A DNA stretch of 64,000 nucleotides, from contig CAWGJU010000013.1 of the NCBI GenBank assembly GCA_963822985.1, positions 1 through 64,000 on the forward strand, given 5' to 3'. Positions 8,186 through 16,959 of this stretch are shown here, one piece after another. Under the pieces are notes generated by a model. That model was not told the origin of the DNA. It worked only from the letters and a program-made list of their open reading frames with translations, and searched no databases. Numbering within the stretch: the first letter of the stretch is position 1; each line of letters begins with the position of its first letter. Made by a program: the position numbers and the translations under genes. This stretch comes from Thermohalobaculum sp963822985 (lineage in GTDB: Bacteria; Pseudomonadota; Alphaproteobacteria; Rhodobacterales; Rhodobacteraceae).

Positions 8186-9563
8186 AGGCAACTGGAAGAA
8201 TCTTATCGACGAAATAGGACAGTAGGGAGTGCGTGCCGACTTTCACATCTGCGGTTACCGGCATACCGGGCATTGGACGGAAGCCGGCTGGAGTGTCGTG
8301 CAGAGACAGTTTGTCGAGCGAGATGTCCGCCCTGTAATAAAGCGTGCGGGGCCGGTTCGGGAGTGTCGATCCCCCGTCGCGGGACGTTGTCTCGGGACTG
8401 AAACTATCAGCGCTTATCGCGCGCACGACGCCACGGGCAGTTCCGTATTGCAAAAAGGGCAATGTGTCGAATTTGATCTTCACCTCGTCGCCCGGACTGA
8501 CATAGCCGCTGCTTATGCCGGAAATATCCGCCTCGACGGAGAGTGGCGCATCGAGTGGTACGAGTTGCATCAGCGGCTCGGCGCTGGTGACGACCGAGCC
8601 CACTGAAATCTTTGCGACAGACAGTACAATTGCGTCGCGCGGTGCGGTCAGTATCACGAGCCGATTGTGCAATTTTGTCTTGGACAAGGCCTGTTGTGCG
8701 TCCACAAGCCTGCGCCGCGTATCGGCAAGATCCTGGGAATTCTGGCTGTTCCAGTGTTGGACGAACGTCTCGCGCGCGGCTTGCTGGCCAACCAGTTCGC
8801 GGCCGGCCTGACCGGCATCCGATTCCGCGCTCGCCAGAGCGGCAGCCATGGTCACGCGAGTGTCCTTGGCAAGCAGCGTGTTGAGCGCGCTGCCGGTTTG
8901 GAGATCCTGAAGCTTTTGGCGCATGCCCTCGATCTTGAATGCGACGCCGAGCCGCTCTCGATAGTAGCTGGCCTGGGAGGTCGCACCGGCGATCTGGATC
9001 TTCAGCTGGTTTATTTTCTGGTCGTAACTCTGAAGGGCATGTTTGTATTCGCTCGCTCGCTGATCGAAAATCGTTGCCTGCAGCTCCGAATGTGGATTGG
9101 ACGGGTCGGGCAGATAAATCAGGCTGGCGGTTTCCGCTTGCAGGCGCGCGGCCTCGGCGTCGAGCAGATCGGCCTGGTCCTTGATCGCGGTGTAGTCGGC
9201 ATCGGTGAAGGTCGGGTTGAGGCGGGCGAGCACCTGGCCCTTATGGACGGTATCGCCCTGTCTTACGTCGATGCTCTCCACGATGGTCCGGTCAAAGGGC
9301 TGAATGACGATATTGGAGGCTTCGGCTACCAGCTTCCCGCCTGCAGACACGATCTTGTCGATGCGAATTATCCCGCTGGCGACGAGTAGTGAGACGACCA
9401 GCAGGAAGACAAAGAGATTCGTGGCGCGGGATAGCGCGGGCACGGGGGTGGCGATGATAGCCGCCGATGGGCTTTCGAATTCGAGGGCGGCGAGCGGCAG
9501 CGGCCCGTCGTGCTGCTGCTTGGCGTCACATGTCTCGGACGAAAGTTGGAGCATGCGTGACAT
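8163..9563 (-). CDS. HlyD-family membrane fusion protein, type I secretion
   Basis: The 466-residue protein has a cytoplasmic N-terminus of about 45 residues and one membrane span (about residues 48-66). A lipoyl/barrel half-motif follows (IVIQPFDRTIVESIDVRQGDTV..GQVLARL), then a long helical hairpin with coiled-coil character (about 110-290), a second lipoyl half (LTAPRDAIVLSVAKISVGSVV), and a C-terminal beta-barrel ending in the family pattern PGMPVTADVKVG near residue 440. It would span the periplasm between the ABC transporter and an outer-membrane TolC-type channel. It begins 9 bp after the ABC transporter stop and overlaps the Sel1 gene, so it is mid-operon. No TolC partner is encoded in the operon; a housekeeping channel is presumably used. 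Confidence 0.93.
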   Translation of the reverse strand: MSRMLQLSSETCDAKQQHDGPLPLAALEFESPSAAIIATPVPALSRATNLFVFLLVVSLLVASGIIRIDKIVSAGGKLVAEASNIVIQPFDRTIVESIDVRQGDTVHKGQVLARLNPTFTDADYTAIKDQADLLDAEAARLQAETASLIYLPDPSNPHSELQATIFDQRASEYKHALQSYDQKINQLKIQIAGATSQASYYRERLGVAFKIEGMRQKLQDLQTGSALNTLLAKDTRVTMAAALASAESDAGQAGRELVGQQAARETFVQHWNSQNSQDLADTRRRLVDAQQALSKTKLHNRLVILTAPRDAIVLSVAKISVGSVVTSAEPLMQLVPLDAPLSVEADISGISSGYVSPGDEVKIKFDTLPFLQYGTARGVVRAISADSFSPETTSRDGGSTLPNRPRTLYYRADISLDKLSLHDTPAGFRPMPGMPVTADVKVGTHSLLSYFVDKILPVAYDGFREP

Positions 9564-9572
9564 TGCCGTTCC

Positions 9573-11831
9573 CTAGTAAGTGTGACGGTTCTGTTGCAGC
9601 CAAAGGTGGCGATAGACGGAGCAGCGCTCCAGCAGTTCGTGGTGAGGACCGATGTCGAGCACCTCTCCGCGATCGAGCACGAGGGTTTGGTGGCAGTCGA
9701 CCAGAGAAGAGAGGCGATGCGAAACGATCACCATCGTCCGACCGTGCGCCATGCGCTGAAGATTTCCATTTATCAGCGCTTCGCTCTCCGGATCGAGCGC
9801 CGAGGTCGCCTCGTCGAGGATCAGCAGCTTGGGATCGGCGATCAGGGCGCGGGCAATGGCCAGACGCTGACGTTGACCGCCGGAGAGGTTCGGCGAGCCT
9901 TCTTGAATCCAGGTTTCATATCCCTGAGGCAACCGTTCGATAAACTCTTCGGCGCCGGCGAGCCTGGCCGCGCGCACGGCGTCCTCGAAGCTGAGACCCG
10001 GGCGGCCGGCAAGGATATTGTCCCTTACCGTGCCGCGGAACAGGAAGTTCTCCTGCAGCACGACCCCGAAGCTCTGGCGCAGATGACGTAGGTTGATCTC
10101 GCGAAGTTCGTTACCGTCAATCTTCACCGCGCCCGAATAGTCGCGATTGATGCCCATCAACAGCCGGGTGATCGTGGACTTGCCCGAGCCCGAACGCCCG
10201 ACCAGGCCAAGCATCGTGCCCGGCTCAATGGAAAAACTGACTTTCTCGAGCGCCGGGCTCTTGGTGCCTTCGTACTGAAAGGTTACGTCGTCGAAACTGA
10301 TCGAGCCCCGGAATTTGGGTCGCAACCCATGGGTCAGTGCGCGCTTTTCGGTCTGCCGGTTAAGAACCCAGCCGACCTGTGCGAGCGACACGCGGGCCTC
10401 TTGCACATCTTGCAGCAGGCGCGCGAGGCTCACCAACGGAGCGGCGACGCGGCCGCCCAACATCATAAATCCGATCAGCGCCCCGAGCGACAGTGGGTTC
10501 TCCGACGTCAGTGCGATATAGGCGCCGAGGGCCAGCACGCCGATCTGGGTATATTTCTCAAATGGCATCACCAATACCATCGGGAAGTTGCTGAGTTTGC
10601 CCATTCGCAGGTTGAGATCACCGACCTTGGCGACCCGCTCGTCCCATTCCGAAGCACGAACGCCTTCGAGACAGAGCGACTTCACGGTGCGTATCCCGTA
10701 AATGCTCTCGACCAGAGTCGAGCCCTTGTCGGACTCCGCCTGGATCAGTTTGTCCGTCAGTTTTGCGAGCGGTCCAAGGAAGGCCGCAATAATGAGCGCG
10801 ATGCATCCTGCGGCGACCAGCACCGTCCAGGCGAGGACCGCCGACATGTAGAACAGCACCGGCACCAGCAGCAGAACCATGGTGACGTCGATGAACGTCG
10901 ACATCATGCGTCCCGTCAGGAACTCGCGCACCCGGTAGAGCTGTCCGATCTTATAGGCAAGTTCACCCGATTGGTTGCGCTCGAAGAAATCGATCGGCAG
11001 CATCATCAGCCGGTCGAATATCGCGAGGTTCAGCCTGGTATCGAGGCGGCTGGCGAGAATGACGAGCAAAATCCGGCGCGTCCAAGTCAGGAGCATCTCG
11101 AAGGCGAGTGCGATCAGCAAGACGACGATGATCAGCGTGAGCGTATTCATGCTGTGATACATGACCACCGTATTCAGCGTGGTCATGATCATCAGTACCG
11201 GCAGCACGCTTAGAATGGTGATGGTCACCGAACCGATCGCGACGTCGCGCAAAATCGATTTCTCGCCCCAGACGAGGCGGGTGAGCAGCCCGAGATCGAA
11301 TGGCTTATCCTCCTCGCTTTCACTACGGGAGGCGCGAACCAGCAAAGTGGCGCCATCCCAAGCCTGGCCTAGGCGCAGTTCGTCCACGGGGACCGGCGGT
11401 TCGCCGATGCGCGCGCGGGGATCTCGGACCAGCAACAGGCCGTGCTCGTGATCGCGGCCAACGACGAGGGCCGCCCCTCCGTCAGTGAGTAACAGCAGAA
11501 TCGGTGCCGGGTTTTCAATCTTCATTAGTTGACGGAACGTGAGCCGCACGCCGCGGGCCCAAAGTCCCGACTGACGGAGCCATTCCACCAACACCGGAGC
11601 AGAGGGTGCGGTCTCGTTGGGATCTAGCCGCACCGCGTGGGGATCGGGTTCAACACCGTGATACCTGGCCACATCGATCGCCGCCGAGAGGCGCGCGGGC
11701 AACGAGCCAGTGTCCGGCCCAACGGAGCCGACGTCCACAAAGGCTTCGTCGGCCGGCACGCTGTCGTTGGACTGCTCCGGTCGTATGTGCCGTTCCGAAG
11801 CTCGGATATTCGCGGCAAGAAACATATTCAT
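9573..11831 (-). CDS. Type I secretion ABC transporter with C39-like (non-catalytic) domain
   Basis: Starting at the ATG at 11831 the protein has about 752 residues; an in-frame GTG at 11900 would add 23 residues but abuts a strong hairpin. Residues ~30-150 resemble a C39 peptidase fold but lack the catalytic cysteine, as in HlyB-type C39-like domains that hold unfolded substrate. A six-helix membrane domain follows (~190-470), then the ATPase with Walker A GRSGSGKST, signature LSGGQRQRLAIARAL, Walker B LLILDEATSALD and the H-loop VIVSHRLSS. It would export a protein without an N-terminal signal peptide. The gene directly upstream encodes the collagen-like protein, the likely cargo. Confidence 0.93.
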   Translation of the reverse strand: MNMFLAANIRASERHIRPEQSNDSVPADEAFVDVGSVGPDTGSLPARLSAAIDVARYHGVEPDPHAVRLDPNETAPSAPVLVEWLRQSGLWARGVRLTFRQLMKIENPAPILLLLTDGGAALVVGRDHEHGLLLVRDPRARIGEPPVPVDELRLGQAWDGATLLVRASRSESEEDKPFDLGLLTRLVWGEKSILRDVAIGSVTITILSVLPVLMIMTTLNTVVMYHSMNTLTLIIVVLLIALAFEMLLTWTRRILLVILASRLDTRLNLAIFDRLMMLPIDFFERNQSGELAYKIGQLYRVREFLTGRMMSTFIDVTMVLLLVPVLFYMSAVLAWTVLVAAGCIALIIAAFLGPLAKLTDKLIQAESDKGSTLVESIYGIRTVKSLCLEGVRASEWDERVAKVGDLNLRMGKLSNFPMVLVMPFEKYTQIGVLALGAYIALTSENPLSLGALIGFMMLGGRVAAPLVSLARLLQDVQEARVSLAQVGWVLNRQTEKRALTHGLRPKFRGSISFDDVTFQYEGTKSPALEKVSFSIEPGTMLGLVGRSGSGKSTITRLLMGINRDYSGAVKIDGNELREINLRHLRQSFGVVLQENFLFRGTVRDNILAGRPGLSFEDAVRAARLAGAEEFIERLPQGYETWIQEGSPNLSGGQRQRLAIARALIADPKLLILDEATSALDPESEALINGNLQRMAHGRTMVIVSHRLSSLVDCHQTLVLDRGEVLDIGPHHELLERCSVYRHLWLQQNRHTY

Positions 11832-11900
11832 CTCGGATGCATTCGATGGGAACTCTCTAGTTCTCCGGCGAAGAAGCCGCGGTTTTCGGAAGAGCGGCAC

Positions 11901-11933
11901 CGAAGAGACCGGCCATCATGGCCGGTCTCTTCG
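11901..11933 (-). promoter_or_regulatory. Strong intercistronic hairpin between collagen-like gene and ABC transporter gene
   Basis: Positions 11901-11914 and 11920-11933 are perfectly complementary (14-bp stem, CGAAGAGACCGGCC arm) around a 5-nt loop. The hairpin starts 14 bp after the collagen-like gene's stop on the transcribed strand and precedes the transporter. There is no T-tract after it, so it is more likely a partial attenuator or 3' mRNA-stabilising element than a full terminator. Such a site would give more cargo than transporter from one operon. Confidence 0.7.
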
Positions 11934-11946
11934 GCGGTCTCCGGGA

Positions 11947-13436
11947 CTACTGCTTAATCCATGGCAGATCATGCGTCTGGTTGCCGAAGGTCAGTGGCAC
12001 GGAGCCCGCCGAGTGGTTCGTTGGAATGGACCCACCCGTGCTGGACCAGAGCTTCCCGTCGCTTGGCGTCAGGGATACTCCGCTCGGCACAATGTCCTTG
12101 GTGGTCAGAGTTGTACCCTTCGCAATGCTTTGAAGGGATTCGTGTCCGTAGCCGCCTCCACTACTGCCTTTGGGGTCGCCTGCGATGAACGACATATGGC
12201 TTCCCGTCGAGAGATGGCTACTCCACCCCGCGGGGGCTTTTCCGCCGTCACCTTTATCACCGGTGTAACCCGTCGGTCCTTTATCACCGGTGTGGCCCTT
12301 GGGGCCGGTGTGCCCGGTGTAACCCTTGGGGCCGGTGTGCCCGGTGTAACCCTTGGGGCCGGTGTGCCCGGTGTAGCCCTTGGGGCCGGTGTGCCCGGTG
12401 TAGCCCTGTAGGTCCGGTGTGCCCTGTAGGTCCGGTGTGGCCGGTGTGCCCTGTAGGTCCGGTGTGGCCGGTTGGGCCCGTATGCCCAGTGTAGCCTGTA
12501 GACCCGGTTGGTCCTGTAGCACCCGTGGCTCCGGTTGCGCCTGTGGCACCAGTAGCGCCGGTTGCGCCTGTGGCTCCGGTGGCACCAGTAGCGCCCGTGG
12601 CTCCGGTGGCACCCGTGGCTCCGGTGGCACCCGTTGCGCCGGTGGCTCCCGTAGCTCCGGTAGCGCCAGTGGCCCCTGTGGCACCTGTGGCTCCGGTAGC
12701 GCCCGGTGGCGCCGGTGGCACCCGTTGCGCCTGTAGCTCCAGTAGCTCCAGTAGCGCCCGTAGCTCCCGTCGTACCGACACCTGTGGCACCCGTGGCTCC
12801 AGTGGCACCCGTTGCTCCAGTAGCGCCGGTTGCGCCGGTGGCTCCAGTAGCGCCAGTAGCTCCTGTAGCGCCCGTCGTACCGACACCTGTGGCACCTGTG
12901 GCGCCGGTAGCGCCCGTGGCACCCGTGGCACCCGTTGCGCCGGTAGCGCCTGTGGCTCCAGTAGCGCCAGTAGCTCCTGTAGCTCCCGTCGTACCGATAC
13001 CTGTGGCACCTGTGGCGCCGGTAGCGCCCGTGGCTCCGGTTGCGCCGGTTGCGCCGGTGGCACCCGTTGCGCCTGTGGCTCCAGTAGCGCCCGTAGCTCC
13101 CGTCGTACCGACACCTGTGGCACCCGTGGCTCCAGTGGCACCCGTTGCGCCAGTAGCTCCTGTTGCGCCGGTTGCGCCGGTGGCGCCCGTTGCGCCCGTA
13201 GCTCCCGTCGTACCGACACCTGTGGCACCCGTGGCTCCAGTGGCACCCGTTGCGCCAGTAGCGCCAGTAGCTCGTTTGTGGTTCGCTCCGGCCGAATGGC
13301 GCCGGGCCGGTGAGCCGCCAGGGGCGAAGGCCAAACTGCGCTGACGCGAGTCTCGGGCCTTCCGCGCAGCGGACGACCGTCTTGGGTCAACGATCGCCGA
13401 TCCGCCTATGGGTAGTCTTGAGGGCACTGCGGGCAT
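11947..13436 (-). pseudogene. Collagen-like Gly-X-Y repeat protein (frame broken twice); probable cargo of the operon
   Basis: Read from 13436, a basic N-terminal segment of about 60 residues leads into long GAT repeats with regular GVGTT breaks. It continues with GPTG/HTG triplets, four copies of YTGHTGPKG, two GDKG triplets, and a non-repetitive C-terminal segment (~75 residues, ending HDLPWIKQ). The reading frame changes twice, each explained by one extra base: near 12705 (GG for G within the 9-bp repeats) and near 12405 (CCC for CC). Correcting both gives one continuous Gly-X-Y protein. No signal peptide is seen, which fits type I export by the next two genes. Thr in the Y position and X-Lys-Gly sites are known collagen glycosylation contexts. 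The start could also be a TTG at 13472; an in-frame stop lies just upstream. Frameshifts may be real, phase-variable or sequencing errors. Confidence 0.85.
12262..13278 (-). repeat. Collagen triplet repeat tract (9-bp and 27-bp units)
   Basis: On the plus strand the tract is a degenerate 9-bp unit of the form GC-N-CC-N-GT-N, encoding Gly-Ala-Thr on the minus strand, from about 12520 to 13278. It is interrupted by five CGTACCGA[C/T]ACC blocks starting at 12771, 12876, 12990, 13104 and 13209 (spacings 105, 114, 114, 105). Between about 12290 and 12410 it becomes four 27-bp units encoding YTGHTGPKG. The third-position variation shows it is old enough to have drifted while Gly-X-Y was kept. Confidence 0.9.
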
Positions 13437-13529
13437 AGCCGACGCGCTCCGGTGACGGGCAGGTTGCGCCAAGTTCGGTCATAGCTGCCGCCGTGCATGT
13501 CGGACGGCACCACGACCGTGCTCAAGTGG

Positions 13530-14225
13530 TTATGGAGACCCGGCGTTGCGGCTTTCGCCATCTCGCGTCGACCGGCGAGGCGGCGCTTTGCCTCCGGCCG
13601 GCGTTCGCGGCGGGTGCGGCCGATAGACCGGCAGCCGCCACCCGAAGTGCAGCGAGCCCGCCCTCAGGGCGAAGGTGAGCGCGGAGCCGGCCAGCAGTGA
13701 GATGAACTGCCCCGACGGAAACAGCGCGAAGAGGATGACGCCGAGGAGTGCGCCGGCGAGGCAGGCGCTGACATAGAGCTCGCCCTGTCGCAGCACCATC
13801 GGGATCTCGTTGGCGACGACGTCGCGCATCATGCCGCCGAAGGTGCCGGTCGCGATGCCCGTCACGAGCACGATCGGCCAGGACACACCGGCTTCCCGCG
13901 CGATCGTCACGCCCGCCGCCATGGCGACCGACAGAGCCACTGCATCGAGCCAAAGAATGGCCCGATGGCGGGATTCAAGCCGGTGCGCGGTGAAGAAAAC
14001 CAGCACCGCCGCGACGCAGGCCACGCCGAGATAATGCGGGCTTGCGATCCAGAACACCGGGTCGCGCCCGAGCACCAGGTCCCGGAGCGTGCCGCCGCCG
14101 ATGCCGGTGAGGCAGGCCAGGAACAGGAACCCGACGATGTCGAGCCGGGCGCGGGAGGCGACGAGGCCGCCCGTCAGCGCGAACACGAAGACGGCGGCAA
14201 GATCGAGCGCTGCGGCGGGCGACAT
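13530..14225 (-). CDS. TRIC-type channel / UPF0126 (YadS-like) membrane protein
   Basis: The 231-residue hydrophobic protein has the duplicated three-helix pattern of the bacterial TRIC/UPF0126 family, with the signature glycine-rich segments TGIGGGTLRDLVLG and TGIATGTFGGMMRDVVANEIP in the two halves, each ending in the R-D pair typical of the family. About seven membrane helices are predicted by eye. Family members form trimeric monovalent-cation channels in the inner membrane. The basic, proline-rich tail (last ~35 residues) is unlike the core and may be a frame read-on. It is the last gene of the minus-strand cluster that includes BKACE and MFS genes, and it lies about 94 bp upstream of the collagen-like gene, at what looks like the boundary of the island. 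Confidence 0.85.
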   Translation of the reverse strand: MSPAAALDLAAVFVFALTGGLVASRARLDIVGFLFLACLTGIGGGTLRDLVLGRDPVFWIASPHYLGVACVAAVLVFFTAHRLESRHRAILWLDAVALSVAMAAGVTIAREAGVSWPIVLVTGIATGTFGGMMRDVVANEIPMVLRQGELYVSACLAGALLGVILFALFPSGQFISLLAGSALTFALRAGSLHFGWRLPVYRPHPPRTPAGGKAPPRRSTRDGESRNAGSP

Positions 14226-14318
14226 GGTTGTCCCTCGGCTCCGGTTCCGGGCGAGAGTAGACGCGGGAGCCGGCGCGAGAACAAGATGGGCGGGCCAGGT
14301 GATCTGCCCGCCATCCGA

Positions 14319-15173
14319 TCACGCCACCTTCGCTTTCGGCGCGGCGACCGGACCGAGCCCGAGCAGGCGCCGCGCCTCGGCCGGGCTCGCAACCCTGCGG
14401 CCGTGCACCTCGCAGAGCTCCGCCGCGAGCCGCACCAGCGCCGCGTTCGACGGCGCAAGCGTGCTGCGGTCGAGCCGGATGTTGTCCTCGAGCCCGGTCC
14501 GTACATGGCCGCCGAGCTCGAGCGACCAGCGGGCGACCTCCATCTGGTGCCGCCCGATGCCGGCCGCGGTGAAGGTGGCGCCTGGGAGAAGCTCCTTCAG
14601 CATCGCGACCTCGAAGGCAAGGATGTCGCGCCGCGCCGGCAGGGCATGCTTCACGCCCATCACGAACTGGACATGCGGCTTCGGCGCGACCAGCCCTTCC
14701 GCGACAAGGTCGGCGGCATTGATCAGCATCGCGAGGTCGAAGACCTCGATCTCCGGCTTCACCCCCAGCGCGCGCATCCGCCCGGCGAGGCCGCGCACGA
14801 AATCGGGCGGGTTCTCGTAGACGATGGTCGGGAAGTTGCAGGAGCCGGTGGCGAGCGAGGCCATGTCGGGCCTGAGGTGCAGCATCGCCCCGCGCTGGTC
14901 GAGGGCGCGGCCGCGCCCGCCGGTCGAGAACTCCACGATGATGTCCGGGCAGACGCGGCGGATGCCGTCCTGGAAGGCGGCGAACCTGTCCGGGTCGCTC
15001 GAGCTCGTCTCGTCGGCATTGCGGACATGGACGTGGACGAGCGACGCGCCCGCCTCGCAGGCCGCATGGGTGCTCTCGATCTGCTCGGCGATCGAGATCG
15101 GCACGGCCGGGTTGTCCTTCTTGCGGGGCACCGAGCCGGTGATGGCGACGGCGATGATGGCGGGTTCGCGCAT
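14319..15173 (-). CDS. BKACE (DUF849) beta-keto acid cleavage enzyme
   Basis: The 284-residue protein matches the DUF849/BKACE family, which condenses a beta-keto acid with acetyl-CoA and cleaves it to acetoacetate and a new CoA ester; the founding member is 3-keto-5-aminohexanoate cleavage enzyme (Kce). Visible family features are IIAVAITGSVPRKKDNPAVP at the N-terminus, the zinc-ligand motif HVHVRN, EFSTGGRG, and the late segment GGHVRTGLEDN with the conserved Arg and Glu. It is soluble and full length. It sits between a TRIC channel gene and an aromatic-acid-type MFS transporter gene with a muconolactone isomerase-like gene upstream, so its substrate may come from a ring-cleavage pathway. 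Substrate specificity cannot be read from the sequence. Confidence 0.92.
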   Translation of the reverse strand: MREPAIIAVAITGSVPRKKDNPAVPISIAEQIESTHAACEAGASLVHVHVRNADETSSSDPDRFAAFQDGIRRVCPDIIVEFSTGGRGRALDQRGAMLHLRPDMASLATGSCNFPTIVYENPPDFVRGLAGRMRALGVKPEIEVFDLAMLINAADLVAEGLVAPKPHVQFVMGVKHALPARRDILAFEVAMLKELLPGATFTAAGIGRHQMEVARWSLELGGHVRTGLEDNIRLDRSTLAPSNAALVRLAAELCEVHGRRVASPAEARRLLGLGPVAAPKAKVA

Positions 15174-15984
15174 GGGGGCCTCTCAGGGAGTATGGCAAGG
15201 CGGGAGGGGTGCGACCTGCGAGCAAGCCGCCCGCAGGTGCATGGGATGACGGGTCACTCGGCTGCGATCGCAACGGCCGCCGGGGTGGCATTCGCCGCCA
15301 CCGCGCGGGCCAGCCAGGCCTTGCCGAGCATCGCCATTGCGGCGAGGAAAGCGGGCAGCGCCGCCGCCGCGAAGACCGTGGCGAGATCCCAGCCGAAGGA
15401 CATGAGCACGCCGCCCACCATCGAGCCGAGCACGGAGCCGGTGCGGCCGACGGCGTTCGCCCAGCTGACGCCCGTCGCGCGGCTCTCGGTCGGGTAGTAG
15501 CCGGCGGCGAGCGCGTTCACGCCGACCTGCGCCCCGGCGACGCCGAAGCCCGCGCCGAAGATCGCGAGGACCAGCAGCCAGGGTGTCGCGCCCGCTGACG
15601 CATTCCGTCCAGTGGGACCCCATAAGATCGGACTCATCGCGACATCCGGGGCAGGCGATTAAAAACGCTTTGCTTTTGAGGTCTGCCCAAAGGCGATGAT
15701 CGTCCAAGATGCCGAGGATTTTTCCTCGCGACCCAGCGGCTGGGGAAAATCCTCGAGCAACGCTCGATAGAAATCATGTTGAGGAACTTCTGGTCCGCCG
15801 CAAATGGCCAAACTACAATGATGTAGGCACGTGCGGCCGGCCGCATCACCATCTCGCAGGCGGCGGGCGCGTTGATGCTCCAGGGGATATCTCTCTGGCC
15901 GCCGCGGACGGACCTGGATGGGTCGGGATGTCCGGTGAAGGGCCAAGACTTGCCCGAACGGCGAAATGCGACGATATGTGAGGA

Positions 15985-16269
15985 ATGGCATCAATGTCAC
16001 AGGAAGCGCTTGAATTCCTCGCGCGCCGCTATGTCTGGTGGCAAGAGGCAGACCGAACCCTTGAGTTTCCTGATGTCCTGTTGCGGCAGATTTTGCGGCT
16101 CGGCACGGCAGATGACTATATCGCGGCGCGGGATCACTGGGGAGAGAACGCACTGAAGCATGCGCTTATTACATCGCCCCCCGGCGCAATCGATGATCGC
16201 TCACGAGAGTTCTGGTACCGCCTATATGACCTCCGAAGCGCGCCGCCGCCACGGAGGTCCTTTTCATGA
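15985..16269 (+). CDS. Small partner protein of AbiEii-like toxin (putative antitoxin)
   Basis: This is a 94-residue soluble protein (a second ATG at 15994 would give 91). It opens with QEALEFLARRYVWWQ and contains RQILRLGTADD and EFWYRLYDL, a pattern of small proteins that commonly precede AbiEii-family nucleotidyltransferase toxins. A GTGAGGA stretch just upstream can serve as ribosome binding site. Its stop overlaps the toxin start (ATGA at 16266-16269), so the two are translationally coupled, as expected for a toxin/antitoxin pair. The antitoxin role is inferred from order and size; no DNA-binding motif is obvious. It is inside the transposon-like element that splits the MFS gene. Confidence 0.7.
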   Translation: MASMSQEALEFLARRYVWWQEADRTLEFPDVLLRQILRLGTADDYIAARDHWGENALKHALITSPPGAIDDRSREFWYRLYDLRSAPPPRRSFS

Positions 16270-16959
16270 ATCCGCGGACCGATATCTTGCCTCAGCCCCA
16301 ACGCGAGTTTTGGGAAACCATCGCCCGAGCGGTACCAAGGTATTTCGTTCTATATGGCGGGACCGCAATCGCCCTTCGGTTCGGACACCGTCAGTCGATC
16401 GACTTCGACTTCTTCACGGACCGGCGGTTCGAATTTGACGATCTGTCGCGGGCAATGCCTGCGATTGCCAAGGCTGCTGTGTTACAGCGCTCCGAAAACA
16501 CGCTGGTCGCGTCACTACACATGCCATCAGGTGAGGTAAAGCTTTCCTTCTTCGGCGGATTGTCGTTCGGTAGAGTCGGTGATCCGGACAAGCAATCTCA
16601 TAGACCTGCAATAGCGTCTCCCGTCGATTTGCTGGCCACGAAGCTGAAGACCTTGCATGATCGCATCGAAGCGAAGGACTACGTCGACATCGAGGTCCTG
16701 TTGAGATCCGGACTTCTCCCTCAACCAAGGTATCGCCGCTGCGCAAAGCCTCTTCGGTCAATCTCTCAACGCCCTCGACACGGCGAAAGCAGTCGCGTGG
16801 TTCAAGGATGGCGATCTCGAACGCGAGCTGCCGCGCGCCACTCAGCAATTCCTCGCCGCCGCTTCTGCCAGGTTCAATCCTCATCTTTCCCTACCGGCGA
16901 TAAGGTCAGCTGCGCTCGCGCCCGTCCGGCAGCGCAGGCGGGATGACCTCGAGCGATAA
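16266..16959 (+). pseudogene. AbiEii/AbiGii-type nucleotidyltransferase toxin, one frameshift
   Basis: The N-terminal 150 residues carry the nucleotidyltransferase signature of AbiEii-type toxins: LYGGTAIALRFGHRQSIDFDFFT, with the G-G-T...D-x-D arrangement, followed by the LLATKLKTLHDRIEAKDYVDIEVLL segment with the conserved K and D-x-x-D. After LLRSG the frame shifts near 16716. Skipping one base restores SLNQGIAAAQSLF and a further ~75 residues ending at 16959, a normal family C-terminus. Type IV AbiE systems give phage resistance by growth arrest. A single-base insertion in CTTCTCCC could be a sequencing slip, so the gene may be intact in the organism. Confidence 0.85.

Noticed and set aside
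12262..13278. Regular repeat spacing suggestive of a CRISPR array
   Set aside because: The repeats are contiguous 9-bp or 27-bp coding units without unique spacers, and no cas genes are present.
12525..13344. Plus-strand open frames encoding long Ala-Pro-Val repeats
   Set aside because: They are the antisense image of the Gly-Ala-Thr repeats. All frames stay open in a 9-bp repeat; only the minus strand gives a Gly-X-Y protein with a distinct C-terminus and correct operon orientation.
15596..15984. Hidden transposase in the left part of the AbiEii element
   Set aside because: I read all frames and found no DDE, DEDD or serine-recombinase motif; a profile search could still reveal a decayed one.
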